A stretch of DNA of 64,000 nucleotides from Clostridiaceae bacterium (GCA_016285645.1 JAEERC010000064.1:1-64000); one strand, 5' to 3'. Shown: positions 28,825 to 38,320, numbered from the stretch's first letter. The notes: generated by a model from the sequence alone, not told the origin. Numbers and translations: made by a program.

Positions 28825-29929
28825 TTTTCTTGTTGTGGGCGCGGGGCTGTTCGGAGCGGCCTTTGCCCGCAAAGCGAAGGACGCCGGCAAAAGCGTGCTT
28901 GTTATAGACAGGCGCCCTCACATAGCCGGAAACGCGTTTACCGAAAGGATAAACGGCGTGAACGTTCACAGATACGGCGCGCACATCTTTCACACGAACG
29001 ATAAAGCTGTCTGGGATTTCGTAAACGAGTTCGCCTCCTTCAACCGCTACACAAACTCGCCCGTTGCAAATTACAAAGGCGAGCTCTATTCGCTCCCGTT
29101 CAATATGTACACTTTCAACGCCATGTGGGGCGTGAAAACCCCCGACGAGGCGAAGGCGGTGATTGAAAAGCAGCGCGGCGAAATCAAAGGTGAGCCGGCA
29201 AACCTCGAGGAGCAGGCAATCTGCCTTGTCGGCAGGGATATATATGAAAAGCTTGTCAGGGGCTACACCGAAAAGCAGTGGGGCAGAAAATGCGGCGACC
29301 TGCCCGCTTTTATAATAAAGCGGCTCCCCGTGCGCTTCACCTTTGACAACAACTATTTCAACGCCCTTTATCAGGGCATTCCCGTCGGGGGCTACACCTG
29401 CCTTGCCGAAAAAATGCTCGAGGGCATTGAGGTACGCCTCGGCACCGATTATCTCAAGGAAAAGGATGAATATGAGAATATCGCGAAAACGGTGATATAT
29501 TCGGGCGCGGTCGATGAATACTTCGATTATTGCTTCGGCGCCCTCGGATACAGGAGCCTCAGATTTGAAACCGAGGCTCTTGAAACCTCAAATTATCAGG
29601 GCAACGCCGTTGTCAACTACACCGATTCCGAAACGCCGTTTACAAGAATAATCGAACACAAGTGGTTTGAGTTCGGCAAAGATGAAAACGGAAACGACAT
29701 TCCCGGCACGGTCATCACGCGGGAATACAGCGCCCGTTGGGAAAGGGGCGATGAGCCGTACTATCCCGTAAACGATGAGAAAAACAGCGCCCTTTACGCC
29801 CGTTACAAAGCCCTTGCCGACAGTGAGAAAAATGTGTATTTCGGCGGCAGACTCGGGGAATACAGATATCTTGATATGGATCAGACGGTCGCCTGCGCGC
29901 TGAACCTTGCGCAAAGGTTGTTAAAATAA
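28817..29929 (+). CDS. glf: UDP-galactopyranose mutase
   Basis: MYDFLVVGAGLFGAAFARKAKDAGKSVLVIDRRPHIAGNAFTE; start at 28817, not the track start 28631; overlaps the preceding gene by 8 bp. Confidence 0.95.
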   Translation: MYDFLVVGAGLFGAAFARKAKDAGKSVLVIDRRPHIAGNAFTERINGVNVHRYGAHIFHTNDKAVWDFVNEFASFNRYTNSPVANYKGELYSLPFNMYTFNAMWGVKTPDEAKAVIEKQRGEIKGEPANLEEQAICLVGRDIYEKLVRGYTEKQWGRKCGDLPAFIIKRLPVRFTFDNNYFNALYQGIPVGGYTCLAEKMLEGIEVRLGTDYLKEKDEYENIAKTVIYSGAVDEYFDYCFGALGYRSLRFETEALETSNYQGNAVVNYTDSETPFTRIIEHKWFEFGKDENGNDIPGTVITREYSARWERGDEPYYPVNDEKNSALYARYKALADSEKNVYFGGRLGEYRYLDMDQTVACALNLAQRLLK

Positions 29930-29940
29930 TAAAAAAATAT

Positions 29941-29968
29941 TTGATTTTAATAAAGTATATGTTATAAT
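29941..29968 (+). promoter_or_regulatory. Putative sigma-A promoter (TTGATT-16-TATAAT)
   Basis: ttgattttaataaagtatatgttataat upstream of the vWA gene. Confidence 0.6.
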
Positions 29969-30000
29969 GAAATATACAAGACAAATCAGGAGATGAGTTT

Positions 30001-31575
30001 ATGAGAAAGAGCATTATTGCAATCGTTATGTGCGTTGTGATGGCGTTCTTCGCCGTTCTGCCCGCCTACGCGGCTGAAATAGCGGGAATTGACACAAGCG
30101 CGCTCCCCGAAATCAGCGTTGACGTATCCGGCGCGGGCAACCTTGACGCCGGCAAAATAACAGCTACCCTTGACGGCAAGCCCCTCACGGTGAGCGGTGT
30201 TGAAAACGCCGAAAAGGGCTCGACCGAATGGATTATCATGATTGACACCTCCGCTTCAAACACAAAGGCGGAGTTCAACTCGCAGAAAGCCGGCATCAAA
30301 GCGCTTATCGATTCGCTCGGCAAGGACGACACGCTCGTGCTTTACACCTTCGATGAGAAGGTTGAGCAGGTCCTCAAGGGCGGCGAAAGCAAGCAGGCGG
30401 CGAAAGCAGCGGTTGACAAAATCACATGCGACGGTCAATATACCTCTTTCTACGCGGCAACCTCAAAGCTCGTTGAGCTTGCGGACGCGAGCAAGGCGGA
30501 CAATGTAGTGCCCGTGATATATTCCGACGGCGCGTGCACCGGCAGCGATGCCACAGCGGCGAACAAGGCGGCCGCGGAAAAGAAGCTTTCCGCTTCAGAA
30601 GTTCCCGTTACCGGTTTTTATCCCGCGAACGCGAAGGTTTCCGAGAAGGAAAGCTTCAGCAACTTTATGAAACTCACAGGCGGTTCGGCGTCCGCGTTTA
30701 CCGCTAACGGCTCAGGCACTCAGCTTAAAAAAGCGGGTGAGGCGGCAGCGGGCAACAGCGCGAAATCAACCGTTAAACTCACAGCCGATGACGACATCGC
30801 GGCAAATGACAAAGCCGTTCTTTCAATAGATCTCGGCGACGGCAAGCCCATCACCAAGGAAGCGAGCGTTACCGCGTGGAGCAAAACCCCCGAAGTGACC
30901 GAGGCGCCCACAGAGATAACAACCGAAGCCCCCGCCGAAACGGATACTCAGGCAACCGAGCCCGCGGGCGAAACAGAAACCGCGGGGCAGACGGAACAGA
31001 CCGAAGCGCCCGTCACCGACGCGACCGAGGCGGAACCCGATACCACCGCGGCTGAACCCGCTGAAAAAGACGGCTCCCTCACAAAGATTCTCATAATCGC
31101 GGCGGCGGTTCTCGCCCTGCTGTTAATACTCCTTCTCGCTCTTTCAAAGAAGAAAAAGAAAGCCCCCGAAGAGGAGGGCGAAGAAGCTCCGGCTCCCGTT
31201 GAGGAAGCCCCCGCCGAACCCGCTCCCGTTGCGGCTCCCGTCGAAGAACCCGAAGAAGAGGAAGAGGACGAAGAGCCCGATGAGGACGAGGAAGAGGAAG
31301 AAGACGAGGAAGAAGAGGAGCCCGAAGAGGAAGAAGAACCCGAGGAGGAACCCGAGGACGAAGAAGAGGAAGAACTTCCTCCTCCGCCCGAACCGGAACC
31401 GGAACCCGAAGAGGAAGAGGATGAAGAGGACGAAGACGAGCTTCCTCCCGCTCCCGAACCGGAACCCGAGCCGGAACCCGAACCGGTCGCCCCCGTAAAA
31501 CCCGTAAAGGAAAAGAAGGATAAAAAGAAAAAGAGCAAGAACAAAGGTCAGTTCCAGTTCTATTTCGAAGAATAA
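30001..31575 (+). CDS. Secreted vWA-domain protein with TM and long acidic Pro/Glu cytoplasmic tail
   Basis: Signal peptide; MIDAS-like IIMIDTSAS; TM ILIIAAAVLALLLILLLALSKKKKK; tail EEEEDEEPDEDEEE...PPPPEPEPEPEE. Confidence 0.8.
   Translation: MRKSIIAIVMCVVMAFFAVLPAYAAEIAGIDTSALPEISVDVSGAGNLDAGKITATLDGKPLTVSGVENAEKGSTEWIIMIDTSASNTKAEFNSQKAGIKALIDSLGKDDTLVLYTFDEKVEQVLKGGESKQAAKAAVDKITCDGQYTSFYAATSKLVELADASKADNVVPVIYSDGACTGSDATAANKAAAEKKLSASEVPVTGFYPANAKVSEKESFSNFMKLTGGSASAFTANGSGTQLKKAGEAAAGNSAKSTVKLTADDDIAANDKAVLSIDLGDGKPITKEASVTAWSKTPEVTEAPTEITTEAPAETDTQATEPAGETETAGQTEQTEAPVTDATEAEPDTTAAEPAEKDGSLTKILIIAAAVLALLLILLLALSKKKKKAPEEEGEEAPAPVEEAPAEPAPVAAPVEEPEEEEEDEEPDEDEEEEEDEEEEEPEEEEEPEEEPEDEEEEELPPPPEPEPEPEEEEDEEDEDELPPAPEPEPEPEPEPVAPVKPVKEKKDKKKKSKNKGQFQFYFEE
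31219..31496 (+). repeat. Low-complexity acidic Glu/Asp/Pro coding tract
   Basis: Repeated gaagaggaagag / cccgaaccggaa units. Confidence 0.9.
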
Positions 31576-31586
31576 TAAATAATATT

Positions 31587-31616
31587 CACGGGTCTGCCCA
31601 CTTAGGCAGACCCGTG
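31587..31616. terminator. Stem-loop terminator
   Basis: cacgggtctgcc-cactta-ggcagacccgtg 12-bp stem. Confidence 0.8.
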
Positions 31617-31621
31617 GTGCT

Positions 31622-32030
31622 TTGTTTAATGAGCAATGAGAAGTGAGGAGTGAGCAGTTAAAGGAGGGCTTCGCCCTCACCCGATTATATTATATTTCCA
31701 GGTTCCGAATTCCATATTCCGAATTAATGGGCACTTAGTGCCGATTTACACCTCATCCGTCTTGCTCGCTACACATGCAATCCACCTTTTTTCTCCGAAA
31801 ACGGGCGCCCTTTTGTCGCTTACGCGACATTTCCCCTGTCAGGGGAATAACCTCGGAGGGGAAGGCTTAGTAGGGAACACTGTCCGGCGTTTCGGGCAAA
31901 ACGGAGTTTTGCGTCGTAGGGGCGGATATTATCCGCCCGCAACAGGAACGTCCGCGAGGACATACAATCGGCGAAGCCCCTCAATTCGAAATTCGGCATT
32001 CGCCATTAAGAAACCATATGAAAACGCAGT
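31622..32030. repeat. Intergenic repeat island
   Basis: aatgagcaatgagaagtgaggagtgagcagtta is the inverse of 1380-1415; ccgtcttgctc...caatccacct (31757-31787) as in the DUF559 right arm; taggggcggatattatccgcccgc as in 1171-1198. Confidence 0.8.
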
Positions 32031-32074
32031 ACCCTTTATATAAAAATATTTACAAATATATAATTATATTATTG

Positions 32075-32102
32075 TTGACAAAAGCATTATTATTGCTATA
32101 AT
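32075..32102 (+). promoter_or_regulatory. Putative sigma-A promoter (TTGACA-16-TATAAT)
   Basis: ttgacaaaagcattattattgctataat. Confidence 0.75.
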
Positions 32103-32170
32103 ATTAAAAAGTAAAATCGGGTATTTTTCGAAAAAGGCAAAATGAGTGAAACAAAAAAGGAGGCAGGACG

Positions 32171-33250
32171 ATGAACAAAACACTGACTGTGGCACTCACC
32201 TCGGTTCTCGCGGTTATAATCTGCGCGGTTATGTTTGTTGCGATCCGCTCAAGGGAAATGCCTGTTTCATCGGGTGAAGCGGGCACCGCAAAGCAGCACA
32301 TCTCCGCCGGAGAGGAACAGACCGAAGAGCAGGTCACAATATCCGCGACCGCCGCGGAGATAATCGAAAATGTTACCGAAACCGTATCTCAGGCGAACGC
32401 CACAAAAGCCCCGCCGGCGGCGACGAGGGCGGAGAACAGCACTCAGGCGGGCGGCAGCGGCGGAAGTGCGGGGGATACAACTGCAAAGCCCGGCGAAACA
32501 ACCGCTCCCGCGCAGAGTTCCGCAACGGCTCCCACGGAAAAACCGACCGAAACAACCACAAAAAAGAATGTGCAGACCTCGTCGGGCACTCTCGCCCAGG
32601 ATATGACCATTATGGGGCTGAGAAAACAGGGCTACGACGTTTACGGCACAAAGAAATATATTTATAACGACGACAAAAACGCGAGGCAGGCAAAATACGG
32701 TTACAACAGATTTTACGATTCAGCCGCATCGCTTATTGACTTCCACATTGAAACCTGCCGCATAGCGTTCAAGAACTACGCCGGCAAGGACTGGATGATT
32801 CAGCTCTGGAAGGGCACCTACATCTCCGATGACGAAATCGGCACCGTCGGCTGTGAAATCGGTCTTTACAACAGAACCGCGGGCAAATACGGCGGCATGT
32901 TCGACCACTACAACTGCGCCGAACAAGCCGACTGGCTCAATATGGAAATGACAATGCTCTGGGATGACGACTACGACGGCAACTATTCCGCCCAGTTCAC
33001 CAGAACTTACGACATCTACTGGTGGCCGACCGGCTTTGTTGACGGCCAACTCAGGAACAGGAACGACACCTCGAGCATCAGGGTCCTTGGCAGAATAACC
33101 TTTAAGGACAGCGAGATGGCGGAGAAGTTTGACGCGGCTCTCAGCAGCGTCGGGTTCAGAAAGGTAACGAACTTCGACCCCACCGTGAAGGACACTTACA
33201 AGCGCCAGATCTGCGATGTAATCTTCGTCTGGCAGGATGTGCGCAGTTAA
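32171..33250 (+). CDS. Secreted/anchored DUF4474-like protein 1
   Basis: N-terminal TM, Thr/Pro/Ala stalk, then YGYNRFYDSAASLIDFHIETCRIAFKNYAGKDWMIQLWKGTY...GCEIGLY; paralog of the next gene. Confidence 0.78.
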   Translation: MNKTLTVALTSVLAVIICAVMFVAIRSREMPVSSGEAGTAKQHISAGEEQTEEQVTISATAAEIIENVTETVSQANATKAPPAATRAENSTQAGGSGGSAGDTTAKPGETTAPAQSSATAPTEKPTETTTKKNVQTSSGTLAQDMTIMGLRKQGYDVYGTKKYIYNDDKNARQAKYGYNRFYDSAASLIDFHIETCRIAFKNYAGKDWMIQLWKGTYISDDEIGTVGCEIGLYNRTAGKYGGMFDHYNCAEQADWLNMEMTMLWDDDYDGNYSAQFTRTYDIYWWPTGFVDGQLRNRNDTSSIRVLGRITFKDSEMAEKFDAALSSVGFRKVTNFDPTVKDTYKRQICDVIFVWQDVRS

Positions 33251-33296
33251 ATTCTTAAAATTAAATTAATATTGAATTAATTTGATTTAGCATTTG

Positions 33297-33325
33297 TTGA
33301 CATATTATTTTTGTTTTGTTATACT
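33297..33325 (+). promoter_or_regulatory. Putative sigma-A promoter (TTGACA-17-TATACT)
   Basis: ttgacatattatttttgttttgttatact; supports start at 33363. Confidence 0.8.
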
Positions 33326-33362
33326 TTGCTATACATTGAAATATTATGAGGTGAACAATATT

Positions 33363-34559
33363 ATGAGCAAATCCAAGATTATGGCAATAGTCATCGCTGC
33401 TGTTGTGGTAATCGCGGGCGTAGGCGTCGCGGTTCCCATTCTCAGGAACAGAATAAAGCCTGAAAATGAAACAACAACGGTTATGGAAGCAAAAACAAGG
33501 GCAAGTCTTGAGGAGGAGAGCACCACTGTCGCTCCCGAATCCGAAAGCACTGCCGTTGAACAGCTTACAAACGAAAAGGGCGAGGTTGTAACCGATTCTC
33601 AGGGCAAACCCGTCACAACGGTAAAGGCGGTCAAAAACACCGTCAAGGGCGCCGCGACAACCAAGGCGAGCGGCAACAAGAACACAACCAAAAAGACAAC
33701 AACCAAAAAATCCACCGGCAGAAACACCGACACCGGCGTATGGTATGTTGATATGCTCGGCAGAGGCCTCAACGAGATGGAGCAGAAGGCGGTTCTCGGC
33801 TACAGCTATAACAGCGAAGGCGACTACTTCTACACCGACGACAAGGACTGCTGGCAGTCCGGCTTCGGCTACAACGAAATCTACGACCAGGCGGCGGGCT
33901 TCTCGGTTATGTATATCGACAAGCTCAGAATCCGTTTCGACTATGACGACCTCGCGTGGATGATTCAGCTCTGGAAGGGTCAGTACGGCTGGGTATTCGT
34001 AGGCAGCGAAATCGGCGTTTACACAAGCGACCAGTTCAAAACCTCCGAAATCAACGCCTCTCAGCTCAACCACTATGAGTGCGCCGACGAGTCCAACTGG
34101 CTCAATATGAAGATGGACCTCTACTGGGACAGCGACAGAAACGGCTCCTATGACAAGCTCTTCACAAGACCTTACACCAAATACTGGTGGGCAACCGGCT
34201 TCAAGTTCGGCACTCTCAACAGGTTCACATCCCCCATCACCGAGCTCATTATGCAGGCGCGCGTTACCTTCAAATCATCCGCTATGGCGAATCTCTTCAC
34301 AACAGGTATGAAGAAGGCGGGCTTCCATTCGGCGGCTTCCGCGAGCAACCTTTCCAAGGACAGCATCTACCAGAGCGGCTCGGATGTTTACTTCAGATGG
34401 TATTCGGTATATTCCAAGACCTTCACGGATGTAGGCAGCGGCACTGTTGACAACCCCGGCGGCAGCGACAAGCCCACAACCACCACAACCACAACCACTA
34501 CGACTACCACCACAACAACCGTTCAGAACACGGAAAACCCGAATCCCGTTCCCGACTGA
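33363..34559 (+). CDS. Secreted/anchored DUF4474-like protein 2 with poly-Thr tail
   Basis: FGYNEIYDQAAGFSVMYIDKLRIRFDYDDLAWMIQLWKGQYGWVFVGSEIGVY; Thr tract then VQNTENPNPVPD end; gaggtgaacaatatt SD region before MSKSK. Confidence 0.8.
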   Translation: MSKSKIMAIVIAAVVVIAGVGVAVPILRNRIKPENETTTVMEAKTRASLEEESTTVAPESESTAVEQLTNEKGEVVTDSQGKPVTTVKAVKNTVKGAATTKASGNKNTTKKTTTKKSTGRNTDTGVWYVDMLGRGLNEMEQKAVLGYSYNSEGDYFYTDDKDCWQSGFGYNEIYDQAAGFSVMYIDKLRIRFDYDDLAWMIQLWKGQYGWVFVGSEIGVYTSDQFKTSEINASQLNHYECADESNWLNMKMDLYWDSDRNGSYDKLFTRPYTKYWWATGFKFGTLNRFTSPITELIMQARVTFKSSAMANLFTTGMKKAGFHSAASASNLSKDSIYQSGSDVYFRWYSVYSKTFTDVGSGTVDNPGGSDKPTTTTTTTTTTTTTTTVQNTENPNPVPD

Positions 34560-34653
34560 TATAGGCAATATTATTAAATTTATTACCCCGGTTTTGATTA
34601 TTTTGTACAAATAGCGGTAATTGCGCAATATTCCTTTATATATCAAAAAAAGG

Positions 34654-34682
34654 TTGACAAACCCGCTGTTTCGTGCTATTAT
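34654..34682 (+). promoter_or_regulatory. Putative strong promoter (TTGACA-17-TATTAT)
   Basis: ttgacaaacccgctgtttcgtgctattat. Confidence 0.75.
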
Positions 34683-34732
34683 AAGTTAACAATTGTTGCT
34701 CTTGCAATAAATTATGAAAGGAATGGTTCATT

Positions 34733-35227
34733 ATGAAAAAGGCAATCGCTATCGTTCTTGCACTTGTATTTGCTCTTTCAATGAGCACTATCGCATTTGC
34801 GGACGATACACCCGATCTCTCCAGTGTCGGCGAGACAATCACAAACATCGTTGATTCCACCGGCCTCACAGCAGGCACAGACATCTTCGCATCAATCACC
34901 AACGCGGCTGCAGAAGCTTTCAACGCTATCTCCAAGTTCGACATTACAGCTGTTAATGACAACGCAGTTGCAAAAGTAATTGACAATTTCCGCGATGCTC
35001 TTGAAAACGTTGGTATCAGCACCTCGAGCGGCACAATCGCTTCTCTCTTCAGCAATCTCAAGCAGAAGATCAAGGACCTCTACACAGGTTCAGCAGCTCC
35101 TGCAATCAATGATGATTGCGACGATGTTCCCACCGGTTCATCGGCAACAGGCGCTATCGCAGCTTTCGCAGCTATCTCAGTAGCGGCTGCAGCAGCTTAT
35201 GTTTGCACAAAGAAAAAGGTTGCTTAA
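34733..35227 (+). CDS. Small secreted protein with C-terminal TM and basic tail
   Basis: MKKAIAIVLALVFALSMSTIAFA signal; GAIAAFAAISVAAAAAYVCTKKKVA C-terminus; gaaaggaatgg SD. Confidence 0.75.
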   Translation: MKKAIAIVLALVFALSMSTIAFADDTPDLSSVGETITNIVDSTGLTAGTDIFASITNAAAEAFNAISKFDITAVNDNAVAKVIDNFRDALENVGISTSSGTIASLFSNLKQKIKDLYTGSAAPAINDDCDDVPTGSSATGAIAAFAAISVAAAAAYVCTKKKVA

Positions 35228-35267
35228 GTTAAATTAACGCAAGAATTTGACTTCAAGTCAATTTTTC

Positions 35268-35310
35268 AGCGGTTTACCTTTTCGGTAAACCGCTTTTTTC
35301 TTTTCTTTTT
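35268..35310 (+). terminator. Rho-independent terminator
   Basis: agcggtttacc-ttttc-ggtaaaccgct followed by tttttcttttcttttt. Confidence 0.92.
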
Positions 35311-35377
35311 CCGTGCTTGACTATCAATAATATATTATGATAATATATTTTTATTAAATATATAAAAGAGCTTTGAA

Positions 35378-36211
35378 ATGAAAAACAGACAGTTCATTAA
35401 AAATCAGGTTTTCCTTGTCGCGGCGGGATGCGCGGTAAACCTAGTTTTATTTTTTGTAAAACTATATATAGGTCTGTCCTCAAACAGTATCTGCATTTAT
35501 GCGGACGCCGTGAACAACGGAGTTGACTGCGCGGGCTGTATTGTGGCTCTCATCGGGCTGACGGTGCTTATGCGTTTTGTCAGCGAAAAATATCCCTTCG
35601 GACCGGGCAGGCTTCAGAATGTGATTGATATCTTCATCTCGGTCTGCGTCGCGCTTACGGGGCTTTATTTCGGCTACAACTCGCTCGAGCGCCTTATGTA
35701 CCCGACCCCCGTTTTTTACACAGTTAAATACGCCGTGATTGTGGCGGCAACCGCGGGAGTGAAACTCCTGCTCGGCATATTTCTGAAAGTGATGTCGCGC
35801 AAAACGCCCGCATATACAATAAAGGCGATGGCGCTCGACAGTTTTCTCGATTTTTTCATCACCCTCACAACGCTCGTGTCCTTCACGCTCTGCCGGAAGG
35901 CGGGTTACAGTCTGGACGGGCTTATGGGCATAATCATAGCGGTTGTGCTCACTGTCAGGGGTGTGATAATGGTTATTGAAACCTGTGGAGCCGTGATGGG
36001 CAAAAAGGATAACGAAAAATGCGGGGAGGCAAGGCGGATAATCGAGGAGCACGGCCTTGAGTGCGCCGATGTCAACTGCCACCTCTACGGCGATTACGCC
36101 GTGTTCACCGCAACGGTCAAAGGCGACAGCGACTTTGTCAGCAAGTCGAAAGCAATAAAAGAATCTATAGGGAAGGAAATGCAGGCGGAAGTTTACTTCT
36201 GCCTCGAGTGA
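35378..36211 (+). CDS. Cation diffusion facilitator family transporter
   Basis: AVNLVLFFVKLYIGLSSNSICIYADAVNNGVDCAGCIVALIGL; CDF TM1-2 pattern. Confidence 0.88.
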   Translation: MKNRQFIKNQVFLVAAGCAVNLVLFFVKLYIGLSSNSICIYADAVNNGVDCAGCIVALIGLTVLMRFVSEKYPFGPGRLQNVIDIFISVCVALTGLYFGYNSLERLMYPTPVFYTVKYAVIVAATAGVKLLLGIFLKVMSRKTPAYTIKAMALDSFLDFFITLTTLVSFTLCRKAGYSLDGLMGIIIAVVLTVRGVIMVIETCGAVMGKKDNEKCGEARRIIEEHGLECADVNCHLYGDYAVFTATVKGDSDFVSKSKAIKESIGKEMQAEVYFCLE

Positions 36212-36217
36212 GAGATC

Positions 36218-37513
36218 ATGAGCAAGAAAAATAAAGAAGAAAAACCGAAGAAGAACCGCGGCAAGGTTGTAAAAAAGGTTCTGGCGATTATCCTTATCGT
36301 TATAATCGCTTTTGCGGCTGTTACAACCTGCATTACGGCTGTGGGTCTTGCCGCCAACGGCAAAAAGGTAAAATCCTTCCCCGCGGTTGGCTGCGACCTC
36401 AGATATGAAAATATGGGCGGCGGGCTCTGGAACATCTATTCCGACAAGGGCCTCAAGGTGCTTCAACTCACCGACATTCATATCGGCGGCGGCTGGATGA
36501 GCATTAAAAAGGATTCCATGGCGCTCAACGCCGTTGCGGCGATGATAAGCGCGGAAAAGCCCGATTTCGTCATTGTCACGGGCGATGTCGCCTATCCCGT
36601 TCCGTTCCAGTCGGGAACCTTCAACAACAAAACAAGCGCCAAGCTTTTCGCCTCCCTTATGGAGCAGCTCGGCGTTTACTGGACTCTCACCTTCGGCAAC
36701 CACGACACGGAGCTTTACTCCTATTTTTCGAGAGAGGATATTTCGGAGATGTACTCGTCCGACAAATATCCCCACTGCCTTTTCCAGGCGGGCCCCGAGG
36801 ATGTTGACGGCTGCGGCAACCAGGTTTTCAATGTTGTGAATTCCGACGGAATCATCACGCGTTCCCTTATTATGCTCGACTCCCATTCATATATTGACGG
36901 CGACTATTTCGGCATCTGGTGGAAGTACGACAACATCCATCAGAATCAGGTTGACTGGTATTCAAAGCAGATAAAGGCGGTTAAGGAGAAAAACGCGAAG
37001 ACCTTTGAAACTTCCCCCGAGCTTCTCGCAAAATATCCCGCTCTCAGGGAGAGCGTTCCCTCCTCGCTGTTCTTCCACATTCCGCTTACGGAATACAAGG
37101 ACGCCTGGACTCAGTATGTCGACAACGGTTATAAGGACACCGAAAATGTTAAATTCAATTTCGGCGCCGCGGGTGAGAGCGGCAAGGTGGTTTACAGCGG
37201 TATTCACGACGACGAGCTCTTTGAAACAATCCTTTCGCTCGGCTCAACGGATTCCGTCTTCTGCGGCCACGACCACCTCAACAACTTCTCCGTAAACTAT
37301 ATGGGCGTTGACCTGACCTACGGCTACAGCGTGGACTACCTCGCCTATATCGGCATTTACAAGCTCGGCTCGCAGCGCGGCTGCACGGTGCTTGAAATAT
37401 CCCCCGACGGCTCGCTCGACTTCAGCCAGGAGAACTATTATCAGGATAAATATGTTTCCCACTTCGAGAAGGAACCCGTTGAAATGCAGGTCCTCGGCGA
37501 GGAAAAGAAATAA
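36218..37513 (+). CDS. Membrane-anchored metallophosphoesterase
   Basis: LKVLQLTDIHIGG...DFVIVTGDVAYP...TFGNHDTE...FCGHDH. Confidence 0.93.
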   Translation: MSKKNKEEKPKKNRGKVVKKVLAIILIVIIAFAAVTTCITAVGLAANGKKVKSFPAVGCDLRYENMGGGLWNIYSDKGLKVLQLTDIHIGGGWMSIKKDSMALNAVAAMISAEKPDFVIVTGDVAYPVPFQSGTFNNKTSAKLFASLMEQLGVYWTLTFGNHDTELYSYFSREDISEMYSSDKYPHCLFQAGPEDVDGCGNQVFNVVNSDGIITRSLIMLDSHSYIDGDYFGIWWKYDNIHQNQVDWYSKQIKAVKEKNAKTFETSPELLAKYPALRESVPSSLFFHIPLTEYKDAWTQYVDNGYKDTENVKFNFGAAGESGKVVYSGIHDDELFETILSLGSTDSVFCGHDHLNNFSVNYMGVDLTYGYSVDYLAYIGIYKLGSQRGCTVLEISPDGSLDFSQENYYQDKYVSHFEKEPVEMQVLGEEKK

Positions 37514-37531
37514 TCACAATAAAGACAAAAC

Positions 37532-37560
37532 GCCCGCAGGAATTCTCCTGCGGGCTTCTT
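37532..37560. terminator. Bidirectional terminator between convergent genes
   Basis: gcccgcaggaattctcctgcgggc followed by ttctttt. Confidence 0.85.
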
Positions 37561-37570
37561 TTATGCCATT

Positions 37571-38320
37571 TTACTTTTTGGAAATCAGTTTTTCAATGCA
37601 GTATCTGTTGCGCTCCGCCGTCTTTTTGCCGAACTGTATGGCGTCAACGGGGCAGGAGTTTATGCAGGCGACGCAGTGCTGACACCTCGGTTTTGTCCAC
37701 TCGGGAATGCCGCCTTTGAGTTTGATTGCCGAGTCGGGGCACAGCGACTCGCACTTGCCGCAGCCAACGCATTTTTCATCCGCGAAGAAGGGGCGGGTGG
37801 TGCGGAAAACGCCGTAAAGCGGATAGACGAAAGCGGTGGAGAGCGAGCCCTTCAGACTGCTTTTCACAAGCGCCCTGCGGTTCAGGATATCGTTGCATAT
37901 TTTATCGATTTCCCCCTGAGCGGCGGCGAGAGTATCAAGCGCCTTTTCGCGCGTGGAGGGGTTGTATGCGACAATGTAGTTGTCGGGCATAACGAGGGAG
38001 GCGCTGTAATCAATGTTCACGCCGAGCGCTTTCGCGAGCTTCTTGTCAGCCGCCGCGGGTGACGCTCCGCAGGTGATTACGGAAAAAACATAGGTGCCGA
38101 GTACAGCGTGAACTTTTATGTCGGAGGCGAATCTTTTTACGATTTCGGGCAGACCCGAAAAATACACGGGAAAGATGAAACCGGTAACATCCGCGTTGCC
38201 GTCCCCGGGCAGATCTCCGCCGGTTATTTCGGCAATGTCATAGGCCCTGTCGCCCGTCATCGCGGCGATTTTCTGCGCGGCGTAGCGTGAATTGCCCGTG
38301 CCGGAAAAATAAAAAATCAT
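37571..38320 (-). CDS. Flavodoxin-like/4Fe-4S ferredoxin fusion (EFR1-type)
   Basis: MIFYFSGTGNSRYAAQKIA; CVGCGKCESLCPDSAIKL and CQHCVACINSCPVDAI. Confidence 0.93.
   Translation of the reverse strand: MIFYFSGTGNSRYAAQKIAAMTGDRAYDIAEITGGDLPGDGNADVTGFIFPVYFSGLPEIVKRFASDIKVHAVLGTYVFSVITCGASPAAADKKLAKALGVNIDYSASLVMPDNYIVAYNPSTREKALDTLAAAQGEIDKICNDILNRRALVKSSLKGSLSTAFVYPLYGVFRTTRPFFADEKCVGCGKCESLCPDSAIKLKGGIPEWTKPRCQHCVACINSCPVDAIQFGKKTAERNRYCIEKLISKK

Noticed and set aside
30948-31680. Minus-strand ORFs of 178-198 aa (Ser/Gly-rich and Phe/Leu-rich)
   Set aside because: They are shadows of the acidic Glu/Pro repeat coding tract on the plus strand; no SD and low-complexity composition follows from the codon repeats.
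31738-32043. ORF 31738-32043 (+)
   Set aside because: Lies entirely in the composite repeat island.
35480-36886. 468-aa minus-strand ORF
   Set aside because: Antisense to the well-supported CDF transporter and metallophosphoesterase genes; composition typical of shadow frames in GC-biased DNA.
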